A stretch of 53,488 nt of DNA, from positions 1 through 53,488 of the forward strand of contig NZ_UTBG01000141.1 of assembly GCF_900580675.1 (NCBI RefSeq). The letters are read 5' to 3'. The DNA is from Pseudomonas viridiflava (lineage in GTDB: Bacteria; Pseudomonadota; Gammaproteobacteria; Pseudomonadales; Pseudomonadaceae). Made by a program: the position numbers and the translations under genes. This document shows, piece after piece, positions 1-8,751 of the stretch. Under the pieces are notes generated by a model, which was not told the origin of the DNA, did not search any database, and saw only the letters and a program-made list of their open reading frames with translations. Position 1 is the first letter of the stretch; each line of letters starts with the position of its first letter.

Positions 1-2
1 GT

Positions 3-284
3 GTACTGGTGTATGACCTTGATACACGGCGTTTCACCGTCGGTGGCGAGTTGATGACGTTGACCTCCCGCGAGCAGGCCGTGCTTGAAGCGCTGATCGC
101 ACGCCCGGGGCGGGTGATGAGCAAGGAGCAACTGGCTTCCCAGGTGTTCGGCCTGGACGAAGAGGCCAGCCCGGATGCGATCGAAATCTACGTGCATCGT
201 CTGCGCAAGAAGCTTGACGGCCATCCCATCGCCATCGTGACCTTCCGCGGCCTTGGTTACTTGCTGGAAGCCCGCGATGCATAA
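3..284 (+). CDS. Response regulator, OmpR/TctD family (C-terminal part)
   Basis: This is the 3' end of a gene that begins before the window; only the DNA-binding effector domain is present. The visible residues form an OmpR-type winged helix: a TLTSREQAVLEAL beta-helix start, the recognition-helix segment DAIEIYVHRLRKKL, and the C-terminal hairpin FRGLGYLLEA. The receiver domain with its phosphorylated aspartate must lie upstream. The stop codon overlaps the start of the kinase gene by 8 bases, so the two are translationally coupled and form a cognate pair. Because the partner kinase carries a TctE-type N-terminus, the regulator is probably TctD-like and may control tricarboxylate uptake, but the input signal cannot be read from sequence. 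Confidence 0.9.
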   Translation, partial: VLVYDLDTRRFTVGGELMTLTSREQAVLEALIARPGRVMSKEQLASQVFGLDEEASPDAIEIYVHRLRKKLDGHPIAIVTFRGLGYLLEARDA

Positions 285-1662
285 GCCCAGCAGCCTGCGC
301 TGGCGACTGCTGTGGAACCTGGCGGTGTTGCTGGTGTTATTGATGTTCGCCAGCGGCATGAGCGCTTACTGGAATGGACGCGAGGCCGCCGATACGGCCT
401 ATGACCGCACGCTGCTGGCCTCGGCACGCACCATTGCCGCCGGTTTGACCCAAGTGGACGGCACCCTCAGCGCCAATGTGCCGTACGTGGCCCTGGACAC
501 CTTCGCTTATGACAGTGCCGGGCGCATTTACTACCAGGTCAATGACATTGATCAGAAGTTGATCTCCGGCTACGAAAACCTTCCCGGCCCGCCGCCTGGT
601 ACACCTCGCACCGACGATTACCCGGCGCTGGCGCGTTTCTATGACGCGGTGTATCAGGGCCAGCCGGTGCGCGTGGTGAGCCTGCTCAAGGCGGTCTCCG
701 AACCGAACATGAACGGCATGGCGGAAATCCGCGTGGCAGAGACTGACGAAGCACGCGTCAGCATGGCCCGCAGCCTGATGGCTGACACTTTACTGCGCCT
801 GGGTATGCTGGCCATCGGTGCATTGCTGTTGGTGTGGTTTGCCGTCAGCGCCGCGTTGCGCCCGCTCGAGCGGTTGCGCACGGCGGTGGAGGAGCGCCAG
901 CCGGACGACCTGCGACCCCTGCCATTGGTGGAAGTGCAGCACGAATTCGGCCCGCTGGTGCGCTCCCTCAACCACTTTACCGAACGCCTGCGCGGCCAGT
1001 TCGAGCGCCAGGCGCAGTTTATTGCTGACGCGGCCCACGAGCTGCGCACCCCGCTGGCGGCGCTCAAGGCGCGGCTGGAACTGGGCTTGCGCGCCGAGGA
1101 ACCCGCCACTTGGCGCAGCACCCTGGAAACCGCAGCCCAGGGCACCGATCGGCTGACGCATTTGGCTAATCAATTGTTGTCCCTGGCGCGTATCGAAAAC
1201 GGCGCCCGGGCGATTGCCGAAGGCGGTGCTCAGTTACTCGACCTCAGCCAGCTGGCTCGCGAATTGGGCATGGCTATGGCGCCTTTGGCTCATGCACGCG
1301 GCGTAGCGCTGGCATTGGAGGCCGACGAGCCGGTGTGGCTGCGCGGCGAACCGACGTTGCTCAACGAACTGCTGAGCAACCTGGTGGACAACGCGCTGGC
1401 GCACACACCGCCTGGGGGCAATGTGATCCTGCGGGTGGCGGCGCCGGCGGTGCTGGAAGTCGAGGATGATGGCCCGGGAATCCCGCTGGATGAGCGGGAC
1501 CGGGTGTTCGAGCGCTTCTACCGGCGCAGCCAACAGGGCATGGGTTCAGGCCTGGGGCTGGCGATCGTCGGCGAAATCTGCCGGGCGCATCTGGCGCAGA
1601 TCAGCCTGCATGACGGCGCGCAGGCGGGGTTGAAGGTGCGGGTGAGTTTTACCGCCGGTTGA
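277..1662 (+). CDS. Sensor histidine kinase, TctE-like
   Basis: Inner-membrane kinase of 461 residues, partner of the upstream regulator. A first membrane helix lies at about residues 10-30. A periplasmic region of about 140 residues resembling the two-component sensor kinase N-terminal domain of TctE follows, then a second helix at about 173-193. The H-box DAAHELRTPL puts the phosphorylated histidine at about residue 254. The ATPase domain shows the N-box NLVDNALAHT, the G1 box DDGPGIP, the F box FERFYR and the G2 box GSGLGLAI. ATG at 277 is chosen because it gives a normal N-terminus; a GTG at 253 would add eight unlikely residues. Tricarboxylate sensing is inferred from the N-terminal domain only. 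Confidence 0.9.
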   Translation: MHKPSSLRWRLLWNLAVLLVLLMFASGMSAYWNGREAADTAYDRTLLASARTIAAGLTQVDGTLSANVPYVALDTFAYDSAGRIYYQVNDIDQKLISGYENLPGPPPGTPRTDDYPALARFYDAVYQGQPVRVVSLLKAVSEPNMNGMAEIRVAETDEARVSMARSLMADTLLRLGMLAIGALLLVWFAVSAALRPLERLRTAVEERQPDDLRPLPLVEVQHEFGPLVRSLNHFTERLRGQFERQAQFIADAAHELRTPLAALKARLELGLRAEEPATWRSTLETAAQGTDRLTHLANQLLSLARIENGARAIAEGGAQLLDLSQLARELGMAMAPLAHARGVALALEADEPVWLRGEPTLLNELLSNLVDNALAHTPPGGNVILRVAAPAVLEVEDDGPGIPLDERDRVFERFYRRSQQGMGSGLGLAIVGEICRAHLAQISLHDGAQAGLKVRVSFTAG

Positions 1663-2484
1663 TCAGTAGAACATCGAGCGTGCTTCATCCAACTCTGCGC
1701 GCAAGGTGTCGCTGTAGGGGTCGAGGCGCAGTTTCTTGATCGCGGGCAGGGTGGAGACCTGCACGTCCGCCAGCGGGTGATGGGTGCCACGATGGCAATA
1801 CAGCACGGCGACCTGCACCAGGTCGATGTAGTCCAGGCTGGCTGAGTCGCGTTCCAGGTTCAGGTATTGCCCCGGCAGTTTTGCCAGCATTTCCGGGAAG
1901 TCCCAGCCACCCAGCAGTTTGTCGCCGAGCAACGGGTGGATGCTGTCGATCACGTGGTTGAGGCTGACCGGGTCCGAGAGCAGCTCATAGTGGTCTTCGG
2001 CGTAGGTCAGGATCGGCAGCACGCCGATTTGATGCACCAGGCCGCCGAGTGCCGCCTGGTCCGGCTTGAGCTGGCTATGGCGGCGGCACAGGGCATAACT
2101 GACGCCCGCCACTTCCAGGCTGCGGCGCCACACATCGCGCATTTTCTGTTCGACCACCTCGGAGCGGGCGTGGAAGATCTGTTCCATCACCAGGCCGATG
2201 GCCAGGTTGCTGCTGTAGTTGGTGCCCAGCCGCGTAATGGCGGTGTGCAGGTCCGTCACTTCCTGGGTTGCGCGCAATAGCGGGCTGTTCACCACTTTGA
2301 TCAGGCGTGCCGACAGCGCGGTGTCACGCCCGATCACTTTGCTCAAATGGCTGATGCTGATTTCCGGGTCTTCCGCGGCCTGGCGAATGTTCAGGGCCAC
2401 TTCCGGCAATGTCGGCAGAACCAGGTCATCGTTATCGATGGCCATCACCAAAGCCTGTTGGACTTTTTCCGCCAGCTTGTTCAT
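1663..2484 (-). CDS. HDOD domain protein
   Basis: Soluble protein of 273 residues made almost wholly of an HDOD domain, a catalytically degenerate relative of the HD phosphohydrolases. The typical opening LPTLPEVALNIRQ and the segment SARLIKVVNSPLLR are clear. HDOD proteins act as signalling adaptors, often tied to cyclic-di-GMP, motility or virulence control, but this stand-alone protein has no output domain and its partner is unknown. It converges with the TctE-like kinase, its stop directly abutting the kinase stop. It is separated from ygfZ by only 37 bases on the same strand, so the two may be co-transcribed. Confidence 0.85.
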   Translation of the reverse strand: MNKLAEKVQQALVMAIDNDDLVLPTLPEVALNIRQAAEDPEISISHLSKVIGRDTALSARLIKVVNSPLLRATQEVTDLHTAITRLGTNYSSNLAIGLVMEQIFHARSEVVEQKMRDVWRRSLEVAGVSYALCRRHSQLKPDQAALGGLVHQIGVLPILTYAEDHYELLSDPVSLNHVIDSIHPLLGDKLLGGWDFPEMLAKLPGQYLNLERDSASLDYIDLVQVAVLYCHRGTHHPLADVQVSTLPAIKKLRLDPYSDTLRAELDEARSMFY

Positions 2485-2521
2485 TCATGATCTCTAGGGT
2501 GTTGCAAAAAATGTACGGCGA

Positions 2522-3463
2522 CTAACGCTGGATTTCTCGATCACGGTCGAGTTCGTAAGGCAGGTCGAGCACTTGCAAAGCGGGACCTTCCAGGCTGCCT
2601 ACATGCACATCGCCACTATCGGCAGCTTCGGCTTGCAATACGGCCAGAAGTTCAATCACCTGGTCAGCTTTGGCGGCAATCACCACTTCGCCGATGGCGC
2701 TGCTATGGCTGGGGGAAAACAGCGGCGTGCCTGGCTCGGGCATTTGCGTCGTGTTGAGGCTCAGGCGATACAGGCGACGCTTGAGTTTGCCCAGGTATTG
2801 CATGCGCGCGACGATTTCCTGGCCGGTGTAGCAGCCTTTCTTGAAGCTGACGCCGCCTACGGCTTGCAGGTTAAGCATCTGCGGGATGAACAGCTCGCGG
2901 GTCTGGGGCATGACCTGGCCGATACCGGCGCGGATTTGGCCCAGCAGCCAATCGTTCAGATCGGCTTGTTTCAGCTGAGAGGCCAATTGGCTGCGTACAG
3001 CTTCGGCGTGTTCAGCCGGCGCCCAGAGTTCGGTGCGGCCGGGGGAGACACGAATGGCAATCAAATGCTCACTGCGGGTAACGCTGTCGGTTTCGACCGG
3101 TAGCGCTAAACCAAGGCTGGCCAGGGCGTGATCGGCATCGGCCAGGCCGAAGCGTACCCAGGCGGCGCTTTCGTCGGTGAGTTTGGATTTGGAAAATACC
3201 GCGTATTTCTTCAGGTCTGCCAGCTGTGGTTCGAGCAGCTCGGTGGCCATCGCCAGCAGGACGCCGTCACCTTGCAACAGAATGCGAAAGCTCGACTGCA
3301 TGCGCCCTTTTTGCGTGCAGCGCGCGCCGAGACTGGCCTGCGTGTCGCTCAGGTAATTGAGGTTGCAGGTCAGTTGGCCCTGCAGGAATTTGGCAGCATC
3401 GGAACCGCGAACGGCGAGAACGCCTTCGTGGGACAGGGAGCAGAAGAAAGCAGAGTCAGCCAT
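2522..3463 (-). CDS. ygfZ: YgfZ/CAF17 folate-binding Fe-S cluster assembly protein
   Basis: Protein of 313 residues of the YgfZ family, which resembles the aminomethyltransferase GcvT, binds tetrahydrofolate and helps maintain certain 4Fe-4S enzymes such as the tRNA thiomethylase MiaB. The family signature KGCYTGQE, with its essential cysteine, lies at about residues 209-216. The length is close to the E. coli protein. It is divergent from sdhE-ygfX, a layout common in gammaproteobacteria. The pairing with an SDH flavinylation factor fits a neighbourhood concerned with maturation of respiratory enzymes. Confidence 0.92.
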   Translation of the reverse strand: MADSAFFCSLSHEGVLAVRGSDAAKFLQGQLTCNLNYLSDTQASLGARCTQKGRMQSSFRILLQGDGVLLAMATELLEPQLADLKKYAVFSKSKLTDESAAWVRFGLADADHALASLGLALPVETDSVTRSEHLIAIRVSPGRTELWAPAEHAEAVRSQLASQLKQADLNDWLLGQIRAGIGQVMPQTRELFIPQMLNLQAVGGVSFKKGCYTGQEIVARMQYLGKLKRRLYRLSLNTTQMPEPGTPLFSPSHSSAIGEVVIAAKADQVIELLAVLQAEAADSGDVHVGSLEGPALQVLDLPYELDRDREIQR

Positions 3464-3603
3464 GGGTCATCGCAGGTCAAAAAGTCATGTGTGCATCATA
3501 GAGGGGCGCCCGGTAAATGGATAGTTTCCGTACGGGTCGACCAAAGCCGACTGTTCCGGTGCCGCCGGGGCTGTATACTTGCGCTCTATTTGAGGAGGGC
3601 TCC

Positions 3604-3858
3604 ATGGTCGAAGATGTAGAAATCAATCGCCTCTACTGGCACAGCCGCCGTGGCATGCTGGAGTTGGATGTGTTGTTGGTGCCTTTCACCAAAGAGGTAT
3701 ACGCGACGCTCAACCAAGTGGATCGCGACCTCTACGTCAGGCTGCTGACGTGCGAAGACCAGGACATGTTCGGCTGGTTCATGGAGCGCGCCGAATCTGA
3801 AGATCCGGAGCTGCAGCGCATGGTTCGGATCATTCTGGACCGTGTTCAGCCCAAGTAA
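3604..3858 (+). CDS. sdhE: FAD assembly factor SdhE
   Basis: Small soluble protein of 84 residues that promotes covalent FAD attachment to the succinate dehydrogenase flavoprotein. The family signature RRGMLELD, containing the conserved RGxxE core, lies at residues 14-21, and acidic helices follow. The start at 3604 is chosen because a strong ribosome binding site (GAGGAGGG) sits just before it; an in-frame upstream start at 3517 would add 29 residues absent from the family. The ygfX gene begins inside its last codons, so the two are coupled. Confidence 0.93.
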   Translation: MVEDVEINRLYWHSRRGMLELDVLLVPFTKEVYATLNQVDRDLYVRLLTCEDQDMFGWFMERAESEDPELQRMVRIILDRVQPK

Positions 3859-4288
3859 TCGCTTCGAATGCCGCTGGCAGGCCTCACGGCTGTTGCTGGC
3901 GGCGTATCTCCTTGCCCAGCTGTTCGCGTTGGGTGCGCTGGTTTTAGTCGACCTGCCTTATTCAAGCCTCGGCGTATTGGTGTGCCTGGCGCACGCCGCC
4001 TGGGTCCTGCCGCGGCATATCCTGCTGACTCACCGCTCGTCGATTCGTGGCCTGCGCCGCGATGATGATGGCTGGCAACTGTTCAGCACCGAGCGCGGTT
4101 GGCACAGCGTGCAACTGCGCCCCGACAGCCTGGCGCTGCCACTGGTCGTTGTATTGCGCTATCGGCTGGCGGGGCAATGGTGGGTGCGTTCGATTTGTGT
4201 GCCCAGGGATTCGCAGGCAGCCGATGTGCACCGGCGCCTGCGGGTGCGCCTGAAGTTCAGCCGCCGTAGGTGGTTGGCACCAGAATAG
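3842..4288 (+). CDS. ygfX: YgfX (CptA-like) membrane protein
   Basis: Protein of 148 residues that follows sdhE with a 17-base overlap, starting at GTG 3842. Two hydrophobic helices near residues 17-55 ([19 protein letters not shown] and [14 protein letters not shown]) anchor it in the inner membrane. A small cytoplasmic domain rich in Arg and Trp follows. In E. coli the sdhE-ygfX pair was first described as a toxin-antitoxin system (CptAB) acting on cytoskeletal proteins, while later work supports the flavinylation role of SdhE; the role of YgfX in Pseudomonas is uncertain. Its end overlaps the end of nadB on the opposite strand by 32 bases. Confidence 0.8.
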   Translation: MFSPSNRFECRWQASRLLLAAYLLAQLFALGALVLVDLPYSSLGVLVCLAHAAWVLPRHILLTHRSSIRGLRRDDDGWQLFSTERGWHSVQLRPDSLALPLVVVLRYRLAGQWWVRSICVPRDSQAADVHRRLRVRLKFSRRRWLAPE

Positions 4289-5873
4289 TGTCGCGGGCCT
4301 CGGGCAGCATCTGCGGGTAGTCGAGGGTGTAATGCAGACCGCGGCTTTCCTTGCGTTCCATGGCCGAGCGGATCATCAATTCCGCCACTTGGGCCAGGTT
4401 GCGCAACTCGATCAAGTCACGGCTGACTTTGTAGTTACTGTAGAACTCATCAATCTCGTCCAGCAGCAGCCGAACCCGGTGCTGCGCCCGTGCCAGGCGC
4501 TTATTGGTGCGCACGATCCCCACGTAGTCCCACATGAAGCGCCGCAGCTCGTCCCAGTTGTGCGCGATGATCACGTCTTCGTCCGAATCGGTGACTTGGC
4601 TGGCGTCCCAGCGGGGCAGGGCGGCCGGTACCGGAATGCGTGCCAGCTGTTCGAGGATGTCAGCCGCTGCCGAGCGCGCGTAAACGAAGCACTCGAGCAG
4701 CGAGTTGCTGGCCATGCGGTTGGCGCCGTGCAAACCGGTGAAACTGGTTTCGCCAATCGCGTACAGGCCGGGCACGTCGGTACGGCCGTGCTCGTCGACC
4801 ATTACGCCGCCGCAGGTGTAGTGAGCGGCGGGTACCACGGGAATCGGGCCTTTGGTAATGTCTATGTTGAACGTCAGGCAGCGTTCATAGACCGTTGGAA
4901 AGTGCGTCTTGATGAAGGCTTCGGGCTTGTGACTGATGTCCAGGTAGACGCAGTCGATGCCCAGCCGCTTCATTTCATGGTCGATGGCGCGGGCGACGAT
5001 ATCTCGCGGTGCCAGTTCGGCGCGTGGGTCGAAGCGCTGCATGAAGCGTTCGCCGTTCGGCAGTTTCAGGTGTGCGCCTTCGCCGCGCAGGGCTTCGGTA
5101 ATCAGGAAGCTCTTGGCTTGCGGGTGATACAGGCAGGTGGGGTGGAACTGGTTGAATTCCAGGTTGGCCACCCGGCAGCCCGAGCGCCACGCCATCGCAA
5201 TACCGTCGCCACAGGCCCCGTCGGGATTGCTGGTGTAGAGGTAAACCTTGGCTGCGCCGCCTGAGGCCAGGATGGTGAAGCGTGCGCCGTAGGTGTCGAC
5301 TTCACCGCTGGCGCGGTTGAGCACATAGGCGCCAAGGCAGCGCTCACCATCCAGGCCGAGGCGTTTTTCGGTGATCAGGTCGACAGCGACGCGTTGCTCG
5401 AGTAATTCGATGTTGGGGCGTTGGCGCGCCTGGTCGAGCAACGTCTTGAAAATGGCGGCGCCGGTGGCATCGGCGGCATGGATGATGCGTCGGTGGCTAT
5501 GGCCGCCTTCACGGGTCAGGTGAAACTCAAAGCCGCCGTCGTCGCTGCCCGCGTGTTCGTCACGGGTGAAGGGCACGCCCTGGTCGATCAGCCACTGGAT
5601 CGCCTCGCGGCTGTGCTCCACGGTAAAGCGCACTGCCTCTTCGTTGCACAGGCCGCCGCCGGCGTTCAGGGTGTCTTCGACGTGGGATTGCACCGTGTCG
5701 GTGTCGTCCAGTACGGCGGCTACACCGCCCTGGGCCCAGAATGTCGAGCCATTGGCCAGGTCGCCCTTGCTCAAGACAGCAATGCGCAGATGGCCGGGGA
5801 GGTTCAGCGCGAGGCTCAAACCGGCTGCGCCGCTACCGATCACCAGGACATCGTGTTGAAACTGTTGGCTCAT
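4257..5873 (-). CDS. nadB: L-aspartate oxidase
   Basis: Flavoenzyme of 538 residues that oxidises L-aspartate to iminoaspartate, the first step of de novo NAD synthesis; quinolinate synthase NadA acts next. The N-terminal FAD-binding motif [13 protein letters not shown] is at residues 11-23. The segment [15 protein letters not shown] and the capping-domain motif HPTCLY fit the succinate dehydrogenase/fumarate reductase flavoprotein superfamily. The motif [17 protein letters not shown], followed by GLYAIGE and [15 protein letters not shown], is diagnostic of NadB. The length matches the E. coli enzyme (540). It is divergent from algU across a 463-base gap. Confidence 0.95.
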   Translation of the reverse strand: MSQQFQHDVLVIGSGAAGLSLALNLPGHLRIAVLSKGDLANGSTFWAQGGVAAVLDDTDTVQSHVEDTLNAGGGLCNEEAVRFTVEHSREAIQWLIDQGVPFTRDEHAGSDDGGFEFHLTREGGHSHRRIIHAADATGAAIFKTLLDQARQRPNIELLEQRVAVDLITEKRLGLDGERCLGAYVLNRASGEVDTYGARFTILASGGAAKVYLYTSNPDGACGDGIAMAWRSGCRVANLEFNQFHPTCLYHPQAKSFLITEALRGEGAHLKLPNGERFMQRFDPRAELAPRDIVARAIDHEMKRLGIDCVYLDISHKPEAFIKTHFPTVYERCLTFNIDITKGPIPVVPAAHYTCGGVMVDEHGRTDVPGLYAIGETSFTGLHGANRMASNSLLECFVYARSAAADILEQLARIPVPAALPRWDASQVTDSDEDVIIAHNWDELRRFMWDYVGIVRTNKRLARAQHRVRLLLDEIDEFYSNYKVSRDLIELRNLAQVAELMIRSAMERKESRGLHYTLDYPQMLPEARDTILVPTTYGG

Positions 5874-6056
5874 TTGAAGGATTCCGCAAAAAGCGATCCA
5901 GGGGGCTGGCGCAATCAGGACGCCTGGATCGGCGAATCAAAGGGTCACACGGGCCACTAGTATATAGAGGGGGGGAGCGGCACAATAGCCGGGCATTCGT
6001 GGCAATGTGAGATTACGGTGCACAGCTCGGGTAGAATCAGCGGGTTATTGAGGCGG

Positions 6057-6084
6057 GAACTTTTTGCATAAGCCTCGACTCAAT
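6057..6084 (+). promoter_or_regulatory. Distal AlgU-type promoter candidate for algU
   Basis: GAACTT at 6057-6062 matches the -35 consensus of AlgU/RpoE. After a 17-base gap the sequence TCAAT is a weak match to the TCTGA-type -10. It lies about 250 bases before the algU start. In P. aeruginosa algU is transcribed from several promoters, some of them autoregulated, so a second upstream site is expected; the -10 is poor here. Confidence 0.5.
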
Positions 6085-6250
6085 AGCAGGTTGCCCGAAA
6101 GCTGGGAAAACGTTGAGTTTATTGGCCCGTCGGGAGCATTGGACGCGTCAGGAAACCGACGACAAGATTATTCGCGCAGTCGGCAATGCCCGTACTGCGT
6201 TTTTCGTGTGTGCCAAATCAGTGCATACCGGAAACTTGCTTTGAGGGGGA

Positions 6251-6277
6251 GAACTTTTGCGAAAAGTCCGAGTCTAT
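6251..6277 (+). promoter_or_regulatory. Proximal AlgU-dependent promoter of algU
   Basis: GAACTT at 6251-6256, a 16-base spacer and TCTAT at 6273-6277 match the AlgU consensus GAACTT-N16/17-TCTGA well. It sits about 60 bases before the algU start codon. This is the expected autoregulatory promoter: AlgU released from MucA would raise its own operon. Confidence 0.75.
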
Positions 6278-6336
6278 GTTTGCAAGCCTGATCGTTTAGT
6301 TATGCAAGCCTCCTTCAAGTACTACGAGGAGTGTTC

Positions 6337-6918
6337 ATGCTAACCCAGGAAGAGGATCAGCAGCTGGTCGAGCGCGTTCAACGTGGCGACAAGCGAGCTT
6401 TTGATCTGCTAGTGCTGAAATACCAGCACAAAATTCTCGGGTTGATCGTGCGGTTTGTGCACGACACCCATGAAGCGCAGGACGTTGCACAGGAAGCCTT
6501 TATCAAGGCTTATCGTGCACTGGGCAATTTCCGCGGTGATAGTGCGTTTTACACGTGGCTATACCGCATCGCCATTAACACGGCGAAGAACTATCTGGTG
6601 TCTCGCGGTCGTCGCCCACCGGACAGTGATGTTAGTTCAGAAGATGCAGAATTTTACGATGGTGATCACGGCCTCAAAGATCTCGAGTCGCCGGAGCGTG
6701 CATTGCTGCGCGACGAGATCGAAGGAACCGTTCATCGCACTATTCAGCAACTGCCAGAAGATTTACGTACGGCGTTAACTTTACGTGAATTCGATGGTCT
6801 GAGTTACGAAGACATTGCGAGCGTCATGCAGTGTCCGGTGGGGACTGTAAGGTCACGGATTTTCCGGGCCCGGGAAGCCATCGATAAAGCCTTGCAACCG
6901 TTGTTGCAGGAAAACTAA
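6337..6918 (+). CDS. algU: RNA polymerase sigma factor AlgU (RpoE, sigma-22)
   Basis: ECF sigma factor of 193 residues, the same length as P. aeruginosa AlgU. Region 2 shows DAQDVAQEAF-type residues (here EAQDVAQEAFIKAYR) and the -10 recognition segment FYTWLYRIAINTAKNYL. Region 4 shows the helix-turn-helix LSYEDIASVMQCPVGTVRSRI. It directs transcription of envelope-stress, alginate and osmotic-stress genes and is held inactive by MucA at the inner membrane. ATG 6337 is preferred over GTG 6331 because MLTQEEDQQ is the conserved N-terminus and the binding site GAGGAG sits at normal spacing. It heads the operon algU-mucA-mucB. Confidence 0.97.
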   Translation: MLTQEEDQQLVERVQRGDKRAFDLLVLKYQHKILGLIVRFVHDTHEAQDVAQEAFIKAYRALGNFRGDSAFYTWLYRIAINTAKNYLVSRGRRPPDSDVSSEDAEFYDGDHGLKDLESPERALLRDEIEGTVHRTIQQLPEDLRTALTLREFDGLSYEDIASVMQCPVGTVRSRIFRAREAIDKALQPLLQEN

Positions 6919-6950
6919 AGACAGCGGCGACAGCCAAGAGAGGAACCGCC

Positions 6951-7538
6951 ATGAGTCGTGATGCCCTGCAGGAATCGCTGTCCGCAGTGATGGATAACGA
7001 AGCGGATGAACTGGAACTTCGTCGGGTGCTCAACGCATTTGATGATGCCGAAACCCGTGATACCTGGTCTCGTTACCAAGTCGCTCGGGCGGTGATGCAC
7101 AAGGATCTTCTAATCCCTCGTCTGGATATTGCTGCGGCCGTTTCTGCCGCGCTGGCTGATGAAGCCGTTCCGGCAAAAGCTGCTCGTGGCCCTTGGCGTA
7201 GCCTGGGTCGCCTGGCAGTAGCTGCCTCGGTGACTGTTGCAGTGTTGGCGGGTGTTCGCCTGTATAACCAGGATGAGATTGCCGGTGCCGAATTGGCCCA
7301 GCAGACTCAGCAGCCGGTCATGGCCGGTCCGCAAGTCAAAGGCCCAGCGGTACTCGCCGGCTACAAGGAAAGCTCCGACACCACCGGTCCTATGGCCAAC
7401 GGTGTACTTCAAGGGCAATCCGGCTGGCAGGACCAGCGTCTTCCAGGCTACCTGCGCCAACACGCACAGGAATCAGCCTTGAAAGGCACTGAAAGCGCTT
7501 TGCCATACGCCCGCGCTGCAAGTCTGGAAAACCGCTAA
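6951..7538 (+). CDS. mucA: Anti-sigma factor MucA
   Basis: Single-pass inner-membrane protein of 195 residues. The cytoplasmic N-terminus (residues 1-80, MSRDALQESLSAVMDNEADE) binds AlgU, a membrane helix lies at about 85-105, and the periplasmic C-terminus is protected by MucB. On envelope stress the family member in P. aeruginosa is cut in turn by AlgW and MucP, freeing AlgU. The reading frame is intact, with no mucoidy-type truncation. It follows algU by 32 bases and precedes mucB by 16. Confidence 0.96.
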   Translation: MSRDALQESLSAVMDNEADELELRRVLNAFDDAETRDTWSRYQVARAVMHKDLLIPRLDIAAAVSAALADEAVPAKAARGPWRSLGRLAVAASVTVAVLAGVRLYNQDEIAGAELAQQTQQPVMAGPQVKGPAVLAGYKESSDTTGPMANGVLQGQSGWQDQRLPGYLRQHAQESALKGTESALPYARAASLENR

Positions 7539-7554
7539 ACCGTTAAGGAGCCCT

Positions 7555-8517
7555 ATGCGCGCCATACCGCTCCTTACGCTTTTGCTCAGTGGTTGGTTTG
7601 CACTCCCCGCCCATGCCGATGAAGCCCAAGACTGGCTGACTCGACTTGGGCGTGCTGAGCAGCAGCAAAGCTTTCAAGGGACGTTTGTCTACGAACGTAA
7701 CGGTAGTTTTTCTACTCATGACATCTGGCATCGTGTCCAGGATGGTCAGGTCCGTGAGCGGCTTTTGCAGCTCGATGGTTCTGCTCAGGAAGTTGTGAGG
7801 CTGGATGGCCGTACCCAGTGCGTCAGCGGCACACTTGTCGCAGGTATTGGTAATTCACGTGATGCACCTTCACGTGCGCTTGATCCGCAAAAACTCAATC
7901 AATTCTACGAACTTGCCGTCATCGGCAAATCTCGCGTGGCCGGTCGTAATGCGGTGATTGTGTCGATCACGCCGCGCGACCAGTACCGCTACGGTTTTGA
8001 ACTGCATCTGGATCGTGAAACCGCGCTGCCTCTCAAGTCACTGTTGCTGAATGACCAGGGGCAGTTGCTGGAGCGTTTTCAGTTCACGCGGTTGGATACG
8101 TCGACCACGCCAGCGGACCGCGATTTGCAGCCTACTCGTGACTGCACATCCATTGCCGTCGCCAATAGCAAAGCGCCAGACGTCGCCCCGATCGAAACCT
8201 GGCACATGGAGTGGTTGCCGCCAGGCTTTCAACTGACCAATAGCAGTGCACGCCAGGATAGCCAGACAAAAGCAACGGTCGACAGCTTGATGTATGAGGA
8301 CGGGCTGGCGCGTTTTTCGGTATTCCTGGAGCCGATCAGCGACGTTAGCGTTACCGAAACCCGCACCCAGCTTGGCCCAACAGTCGCCGTATCACGTCGC
8401 TTGAATACGGTGGACGGCGAAATGATGGTAACGGTCGTTGGCGAAATCCCTATCGGCACCGCCGAGCGCATTGCGTTGTCGGTACGCGGTGAAAAAAAGC
8501 CAGCCGCCAAGCCGTGA
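7555..8517 (+). CDS. mucB: Periplasmic negative regulator MucB (AlgN/RseB-like)
   Basis: Periplasmic protein of 320 residues with a cleavable signal peptide (residues 1-21, ending AHA before DEAQ). The N-terminal domain has the fold related to lipoprotein carriers (SFQGTFVYERNG), and the C-terminal domain contacts the periplasmic part of MucA. It shields MucA from AlgW and releases it when it senses mislocalised lipopolysaccharide or lipoprotein. It is the last clear gene of the tight algU-mucA-mucB run; the next gene, mucD, is 234 bases away. Confidence 0.94.
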   Translation: MRAIPLLTLLLSGWFALPAHADEAQDWLTRLGRAEQQQSFQGTFVYERNGSFSTHDIWHRVQDGQVRERLLQLDGSAQEVVRLDGRTQCVSGTLVAGIGNSRDAPSRALDPQKLNQFYELAVIGKSRVAGRNAVIVSITPRDQYRYGFELHLDRETALPLKSLLLNDQGQLLERFQFTRLDTSTTPADRDLQPTRDCTSIAVANSKAPDVAPIETWHMEWLPPGFQLTNSSARQDSQTKATVDSLMYEDGLARFSVFLEPISDVSVTETRTQLGPTVAVSRRLNTVDGEMMVTVVGEIPIGTAERIALSVRGEKKPAAKP

Positions 8518-8636
8518 GCCGTTAATCCTATGTTCATCCTGACCTTTCAGTGTGTACCCGCGCCATGTTGGCTGCCGCGAGCATGAAATGTCCGGATCAG
8601 CATTTTCACTTGCAAAAATCTCTTATGTTTTTTATA

Positions 8637-8670
8637 GGTCAGAGCCTGTCGGCTCTGGCCTTGTTTTGTT
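8637..8670 (+). terminator. Hairpin with T-rich tail between mucB and mucD
   Basis: GGTCAGAGCC (8637-8646), loop TGTC and GGCTCTGGCC (8651-8660) form a ten-pair stem with one G-T pair, followed by TTGTTTTGTT. This is a plausible intrinsic terminator or attenuator. It would at least partly uncouple mucD from algU-mucA-mucB. The rest of the 234-base gap shows no MucC-like reading frame. Confidence 0.6.
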
Positions 8671-8751
8671 CGCGGAACAAAGATGTCGGTCGCAGTATTC
8701 GGCGTTTCTTGAACCCTGTCGCTCAACCCTGCTCGTCGTAACGGGAGCTGT

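Noticed and set aside
5959..5985. Possible nadB promoter (TATACT and TTGTGC on the minus strand)
   Set aside because: The spacer is only 15 bases, too short to trust without supporting data.
6064..6291. Frame of 75 codons in the nadB-algU gap
   Set aside because: It spans both AlgU promoter elements, has no binding site and no recognisable sequence.
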